Shown: positions 49,948-58,421 of the stretch, in pieces
Position numbering within the stretch: the stretch's first letter is position 1
How the letters are laid out: each line of letters begins with the position of its first letter
Assembly (NCBI RefSeq): GCF_014635825.1
Contig: NZ_BMDO01000005.1
Span: 1 to 64,000 of the forward strand
From: Mucilaginibacter galii
Lineage (GTDB): Bacteria > Bacteroidota > Bacteroidia > Sphingobacteriales > Sphingobacteriaceae
DNA: 64,000 nucleotides
Direction: 5' to 3'
The notes under the pieces: model-generated
Seen by the model: only the letters and a program-made list of their open reading frames with translations
What the model was told of the DNA's origin: nothing
The model's database searches: none
Translations under genes and position numbers: made by a program

Positions 49948-51888
49948 CTACCAGCCGCCGCCGCCTCCTCCGCCGCCGCCACCGCCAGACGAACCTCCAC
50001 CGCTGCTGCCACTGCTCCAGCTCGAACTTCCGGACGAGCCTGAGGAGGAACCCGAAGACGTATCTTTAGGTGTTGGCGATACGCTAACCGAGCTGTAAAA
50101 GGTACTGGGCATACTGGTGGCAAAGGTGCGGTAAGGTATTTTATCGCCGTTGTACCAATCGGGTTCGTAATCACTTTCACGCAGTATCTCTTCAAATTTT
50201 TGTCCCCAGGCGTTTTCCAGGTCTAAGGCGATGGCGTAGGGTAAAAACTTTTCAAATACCTGTGGGGTAAGCTCGGGCGGGTTAAGCAGGTTAAGCCTAT
50301 GCTCTTCGGCCGTGTTCAGGTAAAGTTTAAAGCCTTCAACCTGGCTTTGAATTTGAATACCGGCTTGTGTATATGCTGTAATACTGAGGATGAAAACCAT
50401 GTACAACGCTACCATAACGCCCATCACCACAATACTTACAAACGATGCCGACTTAAGCACCACTATGGCTACGATGAGCGGCATTACGGTAGCCAGCCCT
50501 CCAAAAATAAGCATCAAGATACCTGCACCAATGGCTGCTTTTTTAAACTTTTTAAAGCTCCCTACGAGCAAACTTATGCCAATGGCTATAAAGGGCAACA
50601 TGAAAAAGAAGGCAATGTAATGAGGATCGCCCACGATGATGAGGTACGCCACCAGCCCTATAAAACTGAGAACGCTTGTCCAAATGGCAAGGCCGAGGTT
50701 CTTTTTGTAATAGTCGGAAATTTTAAGCTGCGACTTAATGCTCGCCTCAAACTTACGTCGTGCTTTTACAAAGGTTTCGGCATTGGTTTCAGTGGTTTTA
50801 ATAGAGTCGCGCTTGCCTAACAATTGCTCAAACAGCGCCTGCTCTTCTGCGGCCAGGTTGCCGGTATCGGCATTTAGCTTGTCAAACTGGTAGGCCTTGC
50901 GCTCCGCTTCGGGCGAGGTAATTTTGATAGCCCGCTTCACCCCCATATTAATAAGGGCGGCAGCCGTAGCTTTATCATCATAATACTTTTTATAAAAGTA
51001 ACGCAGCACCGCGGGCGACCAGTTGTTGGGCACATGAAAAGTAGGCACTACTACCGGCATTTCAGGGTCGCGGCCATACTTGCGCCATAGCAGGTAATAC
51101 AGCAGGGCAAAAAAGCCAATTAAAGCTATACCCGCCGTTATACTGCTATACTCGTTCAACAGGCGTTCGGCCATGCCGGGGCGCTTAATAATAAAGGGCG
51201 TAAAGGCGGCCGCCACCGTGAACCCCTCACTGGGCTGCAGGCTGCCGTTGGCCGTAAACGTAACCGACTGATCGTTATTGACCACATGGCTGCACGCCTG
51301 ATTTTTAGAACCCGCCGGGCCGGTATAACACGAGGTGTTACCCAGTTGTGCACCCACCGGGAAGTGAATAGTGGCCGAAGCCTTTTCTATCTCAAAATCC
51401 CACTCGTTGCCCGTTACGTTCCAGTACAACTCATCGTAAGTATCAAAAAAGCCAACGTGGCCGCGGCTACGGTAAGTAATATCGTAAGTGTAAGTGCCGG
51501 GTTCCAGCGTGGTAGAACCGCTGCCTATGTATATCTTGCGGTTGTCGCCATCTTTCTCGGCTTTGTACTCTTCAGGCTGGCCGTTCTTTTCTACGGCTAC
51601 AATTTCAAAGTCCACCTTTTTGTGGCTTCCGTAAATATCGGAACGGTACATGGGGATAAAGCGCAGCAGGCCGTGTACAAATTTATCGTTATTGGCATAT
51701 ATTTTAATGTGTTCGGTTACGGTAACCAGTCCGCTGCTGTCTATCCGTATGTCCGAGGCAAAGTTAATAATGCGCTCGGTGTACTGCGGTTCCTGGGCTA
51801 TCAACCCTTGGTTAATATGGCCGGTATCTTGCGCGGCGGCACTAAGGCTAACTATACTGCATAGTAACCATAAAAATTTACGCATCAT
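49948..51888 (-). CDS. DUF2207 membrane protein
   Basis: A 646-residue protein: signal peptide (MRKFLWLLCSIVSLSAAAQ), an extracytoplasmic beta domain with the DUF2207 start (TERIINFASDIRIDSSGLVT), then several TM helices near 245-265, 395-490, and a Ser/Gly-rich C-terminal tail ending in many glycines. Next to LemA, as in many genomes, 11 bp apart. Function unknown. Confidence 0.85.
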   Translation of the reverse strand: MMRKFLWLLCSIVSLSAAAQDTGHINQGLIAQEPQYTERIINFASDIRIDSSGLVTVTEHIKIYANNDKFVHGLLRFIPMYRSDIYGSHKKVDFEIVAVEKNGQPEEYKAEKDGDNRKIYIGSGSTTLEPGTYTYDITYRSRGHVGFFDTYDELYWNVTGNEWDFEIEKASATIHFPVGAQLGNTSCYTGPAGSKNQACSHVVNNDQSVTFTANGSLQPSEGFTVAAAFTPFIIKRPGMAERLLNEYSSITAGIALIGFFALLYYLLWRKYGRDPEMPVVVPTFHVPNNWSPAVLRYFYKKYYDDKATAAALINMGVKRAIKITSPEAERKAYQFDKLNADTGNLAAEEQALFEQLLGKRDSIKTTETNAETFVKARRKFEASIKSQLKISDYYKKNLGLAIWTSVLSFIGLVAYLIIVGDPHYIAFFFMLPFIAIGISLLVGSFKKFKKAAIGAGILMLIFGGLATVMPLIVAIVVLKSASFVSIVVMGVMVALYMVFILSITAYTQAGIQIQSQVEGFKLYLNTAEEHRLNLLNPPELTPQVFEKFLPYAIALDLENAWGQKFEEILRESDYEPDWYNGDKIPYRTFATSMPSTFYSSVSVSPTPKDTSSGSSSGSSGSSSWSSGSSGGGSSGGGGGGGGGGGW

Positions 51889-51899
51889 GAGACAAGGTT

Positions 51900-52451
51900 T
51901 TAAAAGGAAACGTTAGGGGTTTCGCGCTGTTGTGCATTATCAATCTCGAAGAACGTGCCTTTTTCGAACTTAAACGAACCGGCTACGATGTTACCTGGAA
52001 AGCTTTCTACCGCAATGTTATTTTCTCTCACGGTGCCGTTGTAATAGCGACGGGCCATTTCCAGTTCGGTTTCAATGGTGGTAAGCTGCGCTTGCAAATC
52101 GCGGAAGTTTTGGTTGGCTTTTAAATCTGGATAGGCTTCTACCGATACCATGAGTCTGCCTAAAGCCGGGCCCAATTCTTTTTCGGCACTGATCTTTTGC
52201 TCCACACTGCCCGATTGCATGGCCTGCGTGCGCAAAGTGGTTACCTGTTCCAGCAGTTGCTTTTCGTGGCTGGCATAGCCTTTAACGGTATTGACCAGGT
52301 TAGGGATAAGGTCGTACCGTTTTTTCAGGAACACATCAATACCGCTCCAGGCCTCCTGCATCATATTCCGCTTTTTAACCAAACCGTTGTAAAGCGACAT
52401 GCCTACAACAAACACCAATACGGCAATAACAAGAATGATAATAATGATCAT
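51900..52451 (-). CDS. lemA: LemA family protein
   Basis: One N-terminal TM helix (IIIIILVIAVLVFVVGMSLY) and the LemA motifs NMMQEAWSGIDVFLKKRYDLIPNLV, ASHEKQLLEQVTTLR and ENFRDLQAQLT-like EIEMARRYYNG. Upstream of and in an operon with DUF2207. Confidence 0.95.
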   Translation of the reverse strand: MIIIIILVIAVLVFVVGMSLYNGLVKKRNMMQEAWSGIDVFLKKRYDLIPNLVNTVKGYASHEKQLLEQVTTLRTQAMQSGSVEQKISAEKELGPALGRLMVSVEAYPDLKANQNFRDLQAQLTTIETELEMARRYYNGTVRENNIAVESFPGNIVAGSFKFEKGTFFEIDNAQQRETPNVSF

Positions 52452-52678
52452 GGCAACGAAGTGAATATAAGGTGATTGAACAGGTTAAATATCTTATTTC
52501 AACCTGTTTAAACCATTTTTGTTTTACAACTCCCTGTTTTACCGGGGCTTGTTTGGGTGCTAATGATCATAAAAACACCAAACAACATAACGCATACAGT
52601 TTATTGCACAACTCCAAATGGTTGTAAAGCTGCAAGCTAACAATTTAAGTTAAAACGGGTTATAAGTGTTTTGACGAT

Positions 52679-53926
52679 ATGCCGATGTTAAACATAGCCG
52701 ATAACCCTGTTAAAGTTCCTGGTAAAGATTTTAAACGCCCGCTTGAGGCTTTAAATTTTTTTATGGCCGATATGCAGGCCGGTATAGGCCCGTTCTTAGG
52801 CATTTTTTTGCTTGCACACCAGTGGAAAAGCGGAGCCATAGGTACGGTAATGACACTTGGCGGCATTGCCGGTGTGCTGGTTACCGTGCCGGCAGGTGCA
52901 CTTATAGATCAAACCAAACGCAAGAAGCTATATGTAATCATCCCCGGCATATGTACCGTGCTGGCCTCGGCCGTTATCTTGTTTTCACAGCAGTTTTGGG
53001 TGGTGGGCATATCGCAGGTGGCAACGGCCATTGCGGGCGCAGCCATCGTACCGGCCGTAATGGGCATAACGCTGGGCATGGTTGGGCAAAAAGGCTTTAA
53101 TCGGCAAAACGGACGAAACCAGGCCTGGAACCATGCCGGCAATTTGGTGGGTGCAGGCTTATCGGGCTTTTTGGGAATGAAGTTTGGGATGCCCGCTATA
53201 TTTTATCTTTCTGCACTTTTCGGGGTCTTTTCCATCATCTCGGTAAGCATGATCCCCTCTTCGGCTATTGACGACCGTGCCTCGCGCGGAATGAAAGATG
53301 ATGACACCACAAGCAACGCCAGCAGCTTTAAAGCATTGCTCGAATGTAAACCACTGCTGCTACTTGCTGCGGCACTGGCCTGTTTCCATTTGGGCAACGG
53401 CGCCATGCTGCCCCTTTACGGCTTAGGCGCCGCCACAAAGGGCACCGGCAGTGCCGAAATATTTGTAGCCATGACCATTGTAATAGCACAACTGGTAATG
53501 ATAGGTGCATCGCTTATAGCCATGCGTATGGTAGATAAGAACGGGTATTGGTTAGTGCTGCTATTGTCGTTTTTAGCGTTGCCCCTGCGCGGTATTATTG
53601 CCGCCAGCATGAACTACCATTTAGGCTTATACCCCGTGCAAGCCTTAGACGGAATTGGCGCCGGGCTGCAAAGCGTGGCCGTACCGGGACTGGTGGCCCA
53701 CATTTTAAACGGCACGGGCCGCATTAACGTAGGCCAGGGCGCGGTAATGACGGTGCAGGGAATAGGTGCAGCACTTAGTCCGGCTATAGGGGGATGGCTG
53801 GCGCAAAGCACAGGCTATCATTCGGCCTTTATAGTGCTGGGCAGCTTTGCCGTTATTTCTGTAGCCATATGGGTTTACTATTACCGCACCCTGCGCACAG
53901 CTTGTGATCAGGGTGATGACCAGTAA
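52679..53926 (+). CDS. MFS transporter
   Basis: About 12 hydrophobic segments, with the MFS loop pattern GALIDQTKRKKLYVI (residues about 75-90). Substrate unknown; looks like a drug/metabolite exporter. ATG 52679. Confidence 0.85.
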   Translation: MPMLNIADNPVKVPGKDFKRPLEALNFFMADMQAGIGPFLGIFLLAHQWKSGAIGTVMTLGGIAGVLVTVPAGALIDQTKRKKLYVIIPGICTVLASAVILFSQQFWVVGISQVATAIAGAAIVPAVMGITLGMVGQKGFNRQNGRNQAWNHAGNLVGAGLSGFLGMKFGMPAIFYLSALFGVFSIISVSMIPSSAIDDRASRGMKDDDTTSNASSFKALLECKPLLLLAAALACFHLGNGAMLPLYGLGAATKGTGSAEIFVAMTIVIAQLVMIGASLIAMRMVDKNGYWLVLLLSFLALPLRGIIAASMNYHLGLYPVQALDGIGAGLQSVAVPGLVAHILNGTGRINVGQGAVMTVQGIGAALSPAIGGWLAQSTGYHSAFIVLGSFAVISVAIWVYYYRTLRTACDQGDDQ

Positions 53927-54031
53927 TTTAAGCTTTGCCTGATTAGTTTATGCGGTATTCATCATTGTAGCTGCTTATTTGTAGTTTGTTGAATAAAACT
54001 TCTACTTGTGAAAAAAAATTAAAAAATTTTT

Positions 54032-54053
54032 CACTGCGCAAATACACTGCGCA
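54032..54053 (+). promoter_or_regulatory. Repeat pair upstream of the Ro gene
   Basis: CACTGCGCA occurs at 54032-54040 and 54045-54053, one helical turn plus two bases apart. It is likely a regulator site for the Ro gene; TTTCTTTG at 54062-54069 could be part of the promoter. Ro operons in other bacteria are stress-induced. Confidence 0.4.
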
Positions 54054-54100
54054 GGAGCCCTATTTCTTTGTATCAACATAAAGAAAAAAGGAGGTTCACC

Positions 54101-55684
54101 ATGAAATTCAACCTGTTAAGCAAATCAAGAAACCAGACCATTAACCACGCAGGTGCCAAAGCATTTAGGCTATCCCCAGAAATGGAATTGTATACTGCCG
54201 TAGTTACCTGGAGCTTAAACGATTCCTTTTATGAAAAAGACGAAGCGCGTTTAGTACGTTTGCGCAAACTGATATACGAATGCAAACCTGAGTTTGTGGG
54301 TAAGCTGGCTGTATATGCCCGTACCAAAATGTACATGCGTTCGGTACCGCTGGTATTAGTTACCGAACTGGCTGCGCTGCACTCCGGCGATAATTTGGTA
54401 GCCCGCGTTACAGATGGCGTAATTAACCGCGCCGATGAGATCACCGAGCTGCTGGCCTGCTATGAAACGCTGAACAAGCGTACCGGCACTAAAAAGCTTA
54501 ACCGCCTGAGCAAGCAATTACAAAAAGGTTTGAGCACAGCCTTTAACCGGTTCGACGAGTACCAGTTTGGCAAATACAATCGCGATGGTGCCATTAAACT
54601 GCGCGATGCCTTGTTTTTGGTTCACCCAAAAGCAAAAGACGAATTGCAGCAACTACTGTTCAACAAAATTGTGAACGGCAACCTGCAAATGCCTTACACC
54701 TGGGAAACTGAGCTGTCGGCTTTAGGTCAGCTTAATTTTGACAGTGACGAGGCTAAGGCCACAGCATTCCGCGCTAAGTGGGAAGAACTGATAGATAGCG
54801 GCAAACTGGGCTACATGGCCCTGCTACGTAACCTGCGAAACATACAGGAAGCCGGCGTAAGCTATGCGCACTTTGAAAAAGTATGTGCCCGTTTAGCCGA
54901 TGCCGCTGAAGTAGCAAAGGCAAAGCAGTTCCCATTCCGTTATCTGGCGGCTTACCGCGAGTTAATGAATCCGGTAGTTACCAAAGTTCCTGCCCAAAGC
55001 TTGGTTAAAAAGCTAACCGCTTTAGTGCACGGTCAAAACAAAGGTTACACCGGCGAGTTGCTGGATGCTTTGGAAAAAGCAGTACAGGCAAGCGCTACCA
55101 ATATAAAAGGCTTCGGTCATGAAACCCGTGTGCTGTTAGCGTGCGACGTTTCAGGATCGATGCAAACACCGGTATCGGCTAAGAGTAAGATCTTACTATA
55201 CGATGTAGGCTTGATGCTGGCCATGCTGCTGCAATCGCGTTGTAAAAATGTGGAGGTAGGTATGTTTGGCGATATCTGGAGAACGATAACGGTACCGCGT
55301 AATAATATCTTAGGTAACGTTCAGGCGTTTTATCGCCGCGAGGGCGAGGTGGGTTACAGCACCAATGGCTACCTGGTTATTCAGGATATATTGCAGCGTA
55401 AGGTACAAATGGACAAGGTGTTTCTATTTACCGATGCCCAGTTATGGAACAGCAATAATACAGCCGACCATATCCAAACCTTATGGTTGCGCTACAAGGG
55501 AGAGGTATCGCCAAATGCAAAGCTCTACCTGTTCGACCTGAAAGGTTACGGACAAGCGCCATTGCAAATATTACGCAACGATGTTCACCTGGTGGCCGGC
55601 TGGAGCGATAAAGTTTTCGAAGTGTTAGCTGCTTTGGAAAACGGAGGCTCGGCTTTGGATGCTATCAATAACATAGAACTGTAA
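54101..55684 (+). CDS. rsr: Ro60-like TROVE-domain RNA-binding protein (Rsr)
   Basis: A TROVE (HEAT-like ring) N-terminal part and a vWA C-terminal part: the MIDAS motif DVSGSM lies near residue 348-353 (LLACDVSGSMQTP). Ro proteins bind the ends of misfolded noncoding RNAs in the ring and Y RNAs on its outside, and work with 3' exonucleases such as PNPase. A strong AGGAGG at 54088-54094 fixes ATG 54101 over the upstream open frame to 54068. Eight Y-RNA-like units follow directly. 527 residues is normal for Rsr. Confidence 0.9.
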   Translation: MKFNLLSKSRNQTINHAGAKAFRLSPEMELYTAVVTWSLNDSFYEKDEARLVRLRKLIYECKPEFVGKLAVYARTKMYMRSVPLVLVTELAALHSGDNLVARVTDGVINRADEITELLACYETLNKRTGTKKLNRLSKQLQKGLSTAFNRFDEYQFGKYNRDGAIKLRDALFLVHPKAKDELQQLLFNKIVNGNLQMPYTWETELSALGQLNFDSDEAKATAFRAKWEELIDSGKLGYMALLRNLRNIQEAGVSYAHFEKVCARLADAAEVAKAKQFPFRYLAAYRELMNPVVTKVPAQSLVKKLTALVHGQNKGYTGELLDALEKAVQASATNIKGFGHETRVLLACDVSGSMQTPVSAKSKILLYDVGLMLAMLLQSRCKNVEVGMFGDIWRTITVPRNNILGNVQAFYRREGEVGYSTNGYLVIQDILQRKVQMDKVFLFTDAQLWNSNNTADHIQTLWLRYKGEVSPNAKLYLFDLKGYGQAPLQILRNDVHLVAGWSDKVFEVLAALENGGSALDAINNIEL

Positions 55685-55689
55685 AACCA

Positions 55690-55720
55690 AGTATGGGGAA
55701 GCTAACGCCCCATACTTTTA
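55690..55720 (+). terminator. Terminator of the Ro gene
   Basis: AGTATGGGG, loop, GCCCCATACT then T/A run. It lies 6 bp after the stop and 8 bp before the first Y-RNA-like unit, so the units need their own promoters or read-through. Confidence 0.8.
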
Positions 55721-55727
55721 AAAAAAT

Positions 55728-55849
55728 AAGGATGCCGTAGAAACGGGTTACTTCGCTCATGAAGGGGGTGGGCAGTGTAGCGCAAGTTATGCTGGAGGTT
55801 CGAGTCCTCACAAGCGAGCCCCCGTCCCGCGTTCGCCTGTTGCTCCTTA
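55728..55849 (+). ncRNA. Y-RNA-like unit 1
   Basis: 5' motif GGATGCCGTAG and GGTTACTTCG. Outer stem AAGGA/TCCTT and inner stem AACGGG/CCTGTT close the unit; 3' motif TGTTGCTCC. The enclosed module has a T-arm-like GGAGGTTCGAGTCCTC and a D-like stretch before it, so its order differs from unit 2. Confidence 0.75.
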
Positions 55850-55854
55850 TCACA

Positions 55855-55986
55855 AAGAAGGTGTCGTAAATAAGTCTTACTTCGATTGGACGCTGAGGTT
55901 GGCGGTTCGAATCCGCCCCCGCAAGGGTAGCTCAACGGGATAGAGCACAGCGCAGATTGGCTTATTGCTTTTTACCCTTCTTTTTT
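55855..55986 (+). ncRNA. Y-RNA-like unit 2, with permuted tRNA-like module
   Basis: 5' motif GAAGGTGTCGTA and CTTACTTCG; outer stem GAAGG/CCTTC; inner stem AATAAGTC/GGCTTATT; 3' motif TTATTGCT. Inside, a T arm (GGCGGTTCGAATCCGCC) is followed by an acceptor hairpin capped by GCAA and then a D arm (GCTCAACGGGATAGAGC): the order T, acceptor, D is a circular permutation of tRNA. Confidence 0.85.
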
Positions 55987-56000
55987 AAAGAAATTGAAAT

Positions 56001-56122
56001 AAGAGGGTGCCGTATTAAAGTATTGCTTCGTTTCAGGTCTGAAATGCCGGTTCAATCCGGCCCCGTAGGGTAGTTTAAATAAAACGCAGGGTAAAGTAAC
56101 TTTGAGATAGTTGCCCCTCTTT
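56001..56122 (+). ncRNA. Y-RNA-like unit 3
   Basis: 5' motif GGGTGCCGTAT and TTGCTTCG, outer stem AGAGGG/CCCTCT, inner stem AAAGT/ACTTT, 3' motif AGTTGCCCC. T arm GCCGGTTCAATCCGGC followed by CCCG-TA-GGG acceptor-like pairing and TAGTTTAAATAAAAC in the D position, which is weak. Confidence 0.8.
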
Positions 56123-56123
56123 A

Positions 56124-56270
56124 AAAAAGGTGTCGTTAATAAGTGTTACTTCGCATCCACCGCCCAGGTCGCCGGTTCGATTCCGGCCATTGGTTTTGGC
56201 CAGTGTAGCTCAGTTGGTTAGAGCAGGAACACCGCAAGGTGTATTTCACTTATAGCCTGTTACCCTTTTT
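56124..56270 (+). ncRNA. Y-RNA-like unit 4
   Basis: 5' motif AAGGTGTCGTT and GTTACTTCG, inner stem ATAAGTG/CACTTAT, 3' end CCTGTTACCC. Good permuted tRNA-like module: T arm GCCGGTTCGATTCCGGC, acceptor CATTGG/CCAGTG, D arm GCTCAGTTGGTTAGAGC, and ACACC-GCAA-GGTGT hairpin in the place of the anticodon arm. Confidence 0.85.
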
Positions 56271-56286
56271 AAAATAAACTAAAATA

Positions 56287-56414
56287 TTAAGGTGCCGTAG
56301 ATATGCGCTACTTCGTGTCGCCGGTTCGATCCCGGTCTTTGGAGCAATCCATTGTAGCTCAGTTGGTAGAGCAGTTAGCCTTTTGGCTCTGCGCATATTG
56401 CTCATCGCCCTTAA
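56287..56414 (+). ncRNA. Y-RNA-like unit 5
   Basis: 5' motif AAGGTGCCGTAG and GCTACTTCG; outer stem TTAAGG/CCTTAA; perfect inner stem ATATGCGC/GCGCATAT; 3' motif ATATTGCTC. T arm GCCGGTTCGATCCCGGT, D arm GCTCAGTTGGTAGAGC and a small GCC-TTTT-GGC hairpin. Confidence 0.85.
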
Positions 56415-56419
56415 GAAAT

Positions 56420-56496
56420 AAAGAAGATGCCGTAGATCAGCGTTACTTCGCCTGTCAAGCTTTATATAAATGCTGGTTGAATATTGCTCTTCTTTA
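56420..56496 (+). ncRNA. Y-RNA-like unit 6 (minimal)
   Basis: A 77-base unit with 5' motif AGATGCCGTAG and GTTACTTCG, outer stem AAAGAAGA/TCTTCTTT, inner stem GATCAGC/GCTGGTT and 3' TATTGCTC. It has no tRNA-like module, only a short AT-rich loop, so it is a bare Ro-binding stem. Confidence 0.75.
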
Positions 56497-56501
56497 AATA
56501 T

Positions 56502-56638
56502 AAAAAGGTGCCGTAAACAGGTGTTACATCGGTTAGAACATCCGCCGCTGGCGGAAGGTCGTTGGTTCAAATCCAGCCAGTGATTAATTTCACAAGTAAT
56601 TCAGAAAAAAACACACCCATTGCTTTTTGCCCTTTTTC
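56502..56638 (+). ncRNA. Y-RNA-like unit 7
   Basis: 5' motif AAGGTGCCGTAA and GTTACATCG; outer stem AAAAAGG/CCTTTTT; inner GGTGT/ACACC; 3' CATTGCTT. It carries a T arm (GTTGGTTCAAATCCAGC) preceded by an anticodon-like hairpin TCCGCCGCTGGCGGA; no clear D arm. Confidence 0.75.
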
Positions 56639-56642
56639 AAAT

Positions 56643-56757
56643 ACAAATGAAAGATGCCGTAGGCGGGTGATACTTCGCTGGTTGAAAACATGTAGTAATA
56701 CATGAATCCGGGTTCGAGTCCCAATACGCACCTGCCGGTTGTTGCTCCTTCATTTAT
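56643..56757 (+). ncRNA. Y-RNA-like unit 8
   Basis: 5' motif AGATGCCGTAG and GATACTTCG; outer stem AAATGAA/TTCATTT; inner GGCGGGTG/CACCTGCC; 3' GTTGTTGCTCC. T-arm-like CCGGGTTCGAGTCCCAA and an AT-rich hairpin (CATGTAGTAATACATG). Last unit of the array. Confidence 0.75.
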
Positions 56758-56981
56758 ATTTATCAATAAATTTCCAATCAATGCCAATCGTAACCATACT
56801 ACCGGCACTGCTTTGCTTGTGGCTTGAGGGCAAGCTTATTACAAATGGGGCAAAGATTAAAGTTTACTTCACCTGGGTTATCTTTCAAAATACGTTGCGA
56901 GCAGTTAACTATAAATTTCATTTTTTGTAGAAAAATGAAGAAATATGAAGTTTTATGGTAAAATGCTGAAGAAAAAGGTAC

Positions 56982-57242
56982 TTATCTGCCCGTCATAAAG
57001 CCCATACTTTTAGGTTCTTTGATCTCTACGGCAAAGCCCTCAATGTACAACTGATCGTCGGTATACTTCGACCGGAGCGAGGCTTCGTCTACTTTAAAGT
57101 TCTGGATTTTCAGTTTTTGGTTGATCTCTTCAATAATGTCTTTGGTTACAAAGCTGGTGGTGGTGCGCAGGGTATCGTCTATGGTTTGCAGGGTTACGTT
57201 TTCTACTTTGTACGAAAATCCTATAGTGTTATTATTGCTCAT
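56982..57242 (-). CDS. Small hypothetical protein
   Basis: An 86-residue soluble protein (SYKVENVTLQTIDDTLRTTT, then SLRSKYTDDQLYIEGFAVEI). No known family. It is 18 bp after the next gene on the same strand, probably an operon. Confidence 0.6.
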   Translation of the reverse strand: MSNNNTIGFSYKVENVTLQTIDDTLRTTTSFVTKDIIEEINQKLKIQNFKVDEASLRSKYTDDQLYIEGFAVEIKEPKSMGFMTGR

Positions 57243-57260
57243 AACTAATTGATCTACTGG

Positions 57261-57470
57261 TTATTTTCTTTTATCGAGCGCTACCAGTGCTATGCCGCCT
57301 ATCAGTAGTATACCACCCGCATAGGGCGGCCAGTTAACCGATTTTTCGCGGTCGGCCGAAATTTGGATAGGGCCCGCATCCACAATTTTTTCCTTTTTAG
57401 TGTAAGTAAAGCCGGTCCATACCAGCATGACGGCGCCTAAAATGATGAATACAATTCCGAGGATCTTCAT
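57261..57470 (-). CDS. Small two-TM membrane protein
   Basis: ATG 57470 gives 69 residues with two hydrophobic helices (ILGIVFIILGAVMLVWTGFT and YAGGILLIGGIALVAL) and a middle charged part. A DUF3185-like layout. ATG 57470 is preferred to an upstream frame to 57494 because the start MKILGIV is typical. Confidence 0.65.
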   Translation of the reverse strand: MKILGIVFIILGAVMLVWTGFTYTKKEKIVDAGPIQISADREKSVNWPPYAGGILLIGGIALVALDKRK

Positions 57471-57642
57471 GTTGTAAAGGTTTGATGATAACAAGCAACG
57501 TTATTGTTAAATTGTTTTTTTAATGGTGTCCGAGACTTCCCAATCAACCAAAATAAAAATATTTAGTTAATTTCTTTAACCGGTAGTAGCGTTTTAGTTA
57601 GCACTTACGTATGGATATCTATAATACTAAAAATTTTACACC

Positions 57643-58362
57643 ATGAAAAAAGTTCAACAATTTGTAAAAGCCAAAGCCGGTATTTTAGGGCTTGCCTGCC
57701 TGATAGCCCTGTCATTTTCCTCCTGTTTAAAAGACAACAACGATACTTACGTAGCACCGCCAGCAGCGTTAGTATCTATTGTAAATGCCTTACCCGGCTC
57801 GCAGCCGGTAGATGTGTATTTTGATCAGAACATAGCCAATACTTACTCCATCAACTACGGTAACGGGCAGGATTACGCAAGGGCTTACACCGGTAAAAGG
57901 ACATTTACCTATTACACTTCGGGTACACGCCAGCAAATAAAATCGGATACAGCTACATTGGCAGCCGATAAGTTTTACACCACTTATTTAACCGGCACAA
58001 CGGCACAGCCCGAAATACTGGTGGTTAAAGATACCCTGGTAAGGCCTGCTACCGGCAAAGCATCTATCAGGCTGGTTAATGTAAGCGCCGGTACGCCTGC
58101 GGTAAACCTGGTAATACGTGGTGGCGCAACCCTGGCTACATCAAAAGCTTATAAAGGCGTTTCGGGCTTTGTGGCTGTAGCGGGTAACACTACTTACACG
58201 CTTGATATTGTGCAGGCCGGAACAAGCACTGTGCTTACTTCCATTACCAATGTAAACCTGAAGAATGACTCTGTTTACACCGTATGGCTGCGTGGAGTTA
58301 CCACCGCTACCGATGCTAACAAGCTTACAGCAGGTATACAAACCAACGCCTATTATTATTAA
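57643..58362 (+). CDS. DUF4397 lipoprotein
   Basis: A 239-residue protein with a lipobox (IALSFSSCLKD, Cys near 29) and DUF4397 beta-sandwich start (ALVSIVNALPGSQPVDVYFD), then a second repeat-like part (ASIRLVNVSAGTPAVNLV). Outer-membrane or surface lipoprotein with unknown ligand. Confidence 0.85.
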   Translation: MKKVQQFVKAKAGILGLACLIALSFSSCLKDNNDTYVAPPAALVSIVNALPGSQPVDVYFDQNIANTYSINYGNGQDYARAYTGKRTFTYYTSGTRQQIKSDTATLAADKFYTTYLTGTTAQPEILVVKDTLVRPATGKASIRLVNVSAGTPAVNLVIRGGATLATSKAYKGVSGFVAVAGNTTYTLDIVQAGTSTVLTSITNVNLKNDSVYTVWLRGVTTATDANKLTAGIQTNAYYY

Positions 58363-58421
58363 TAACAGGCTATCGTTTTCTTATTTAGTTTTTAATAAAT
58401 TGCTGGCATAAACCCTGCATT

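Noticed and set aside
50299..50820. Open frame antisense to DUF2207
   Set aside because: Shadow frame; Cys/His/Lys-rich composition is that of reversed coding DNA.
55728..56757. CRISPR-like array or a cluster of true tRNAs
   Set aside because: Units vary in length and sequence, with no constant repeat and spacer; the T-arm motifs lack a proper acceptor/anticodon order, so they are not standard tRNAs.
55665..56930. Several open frames of 60-110 codons inside the Y-RNA region, on both strands
   Set aside because: Their codon patterns follow the RNA repeat and have no protein-like features; the RNA structure explains this stretch better.
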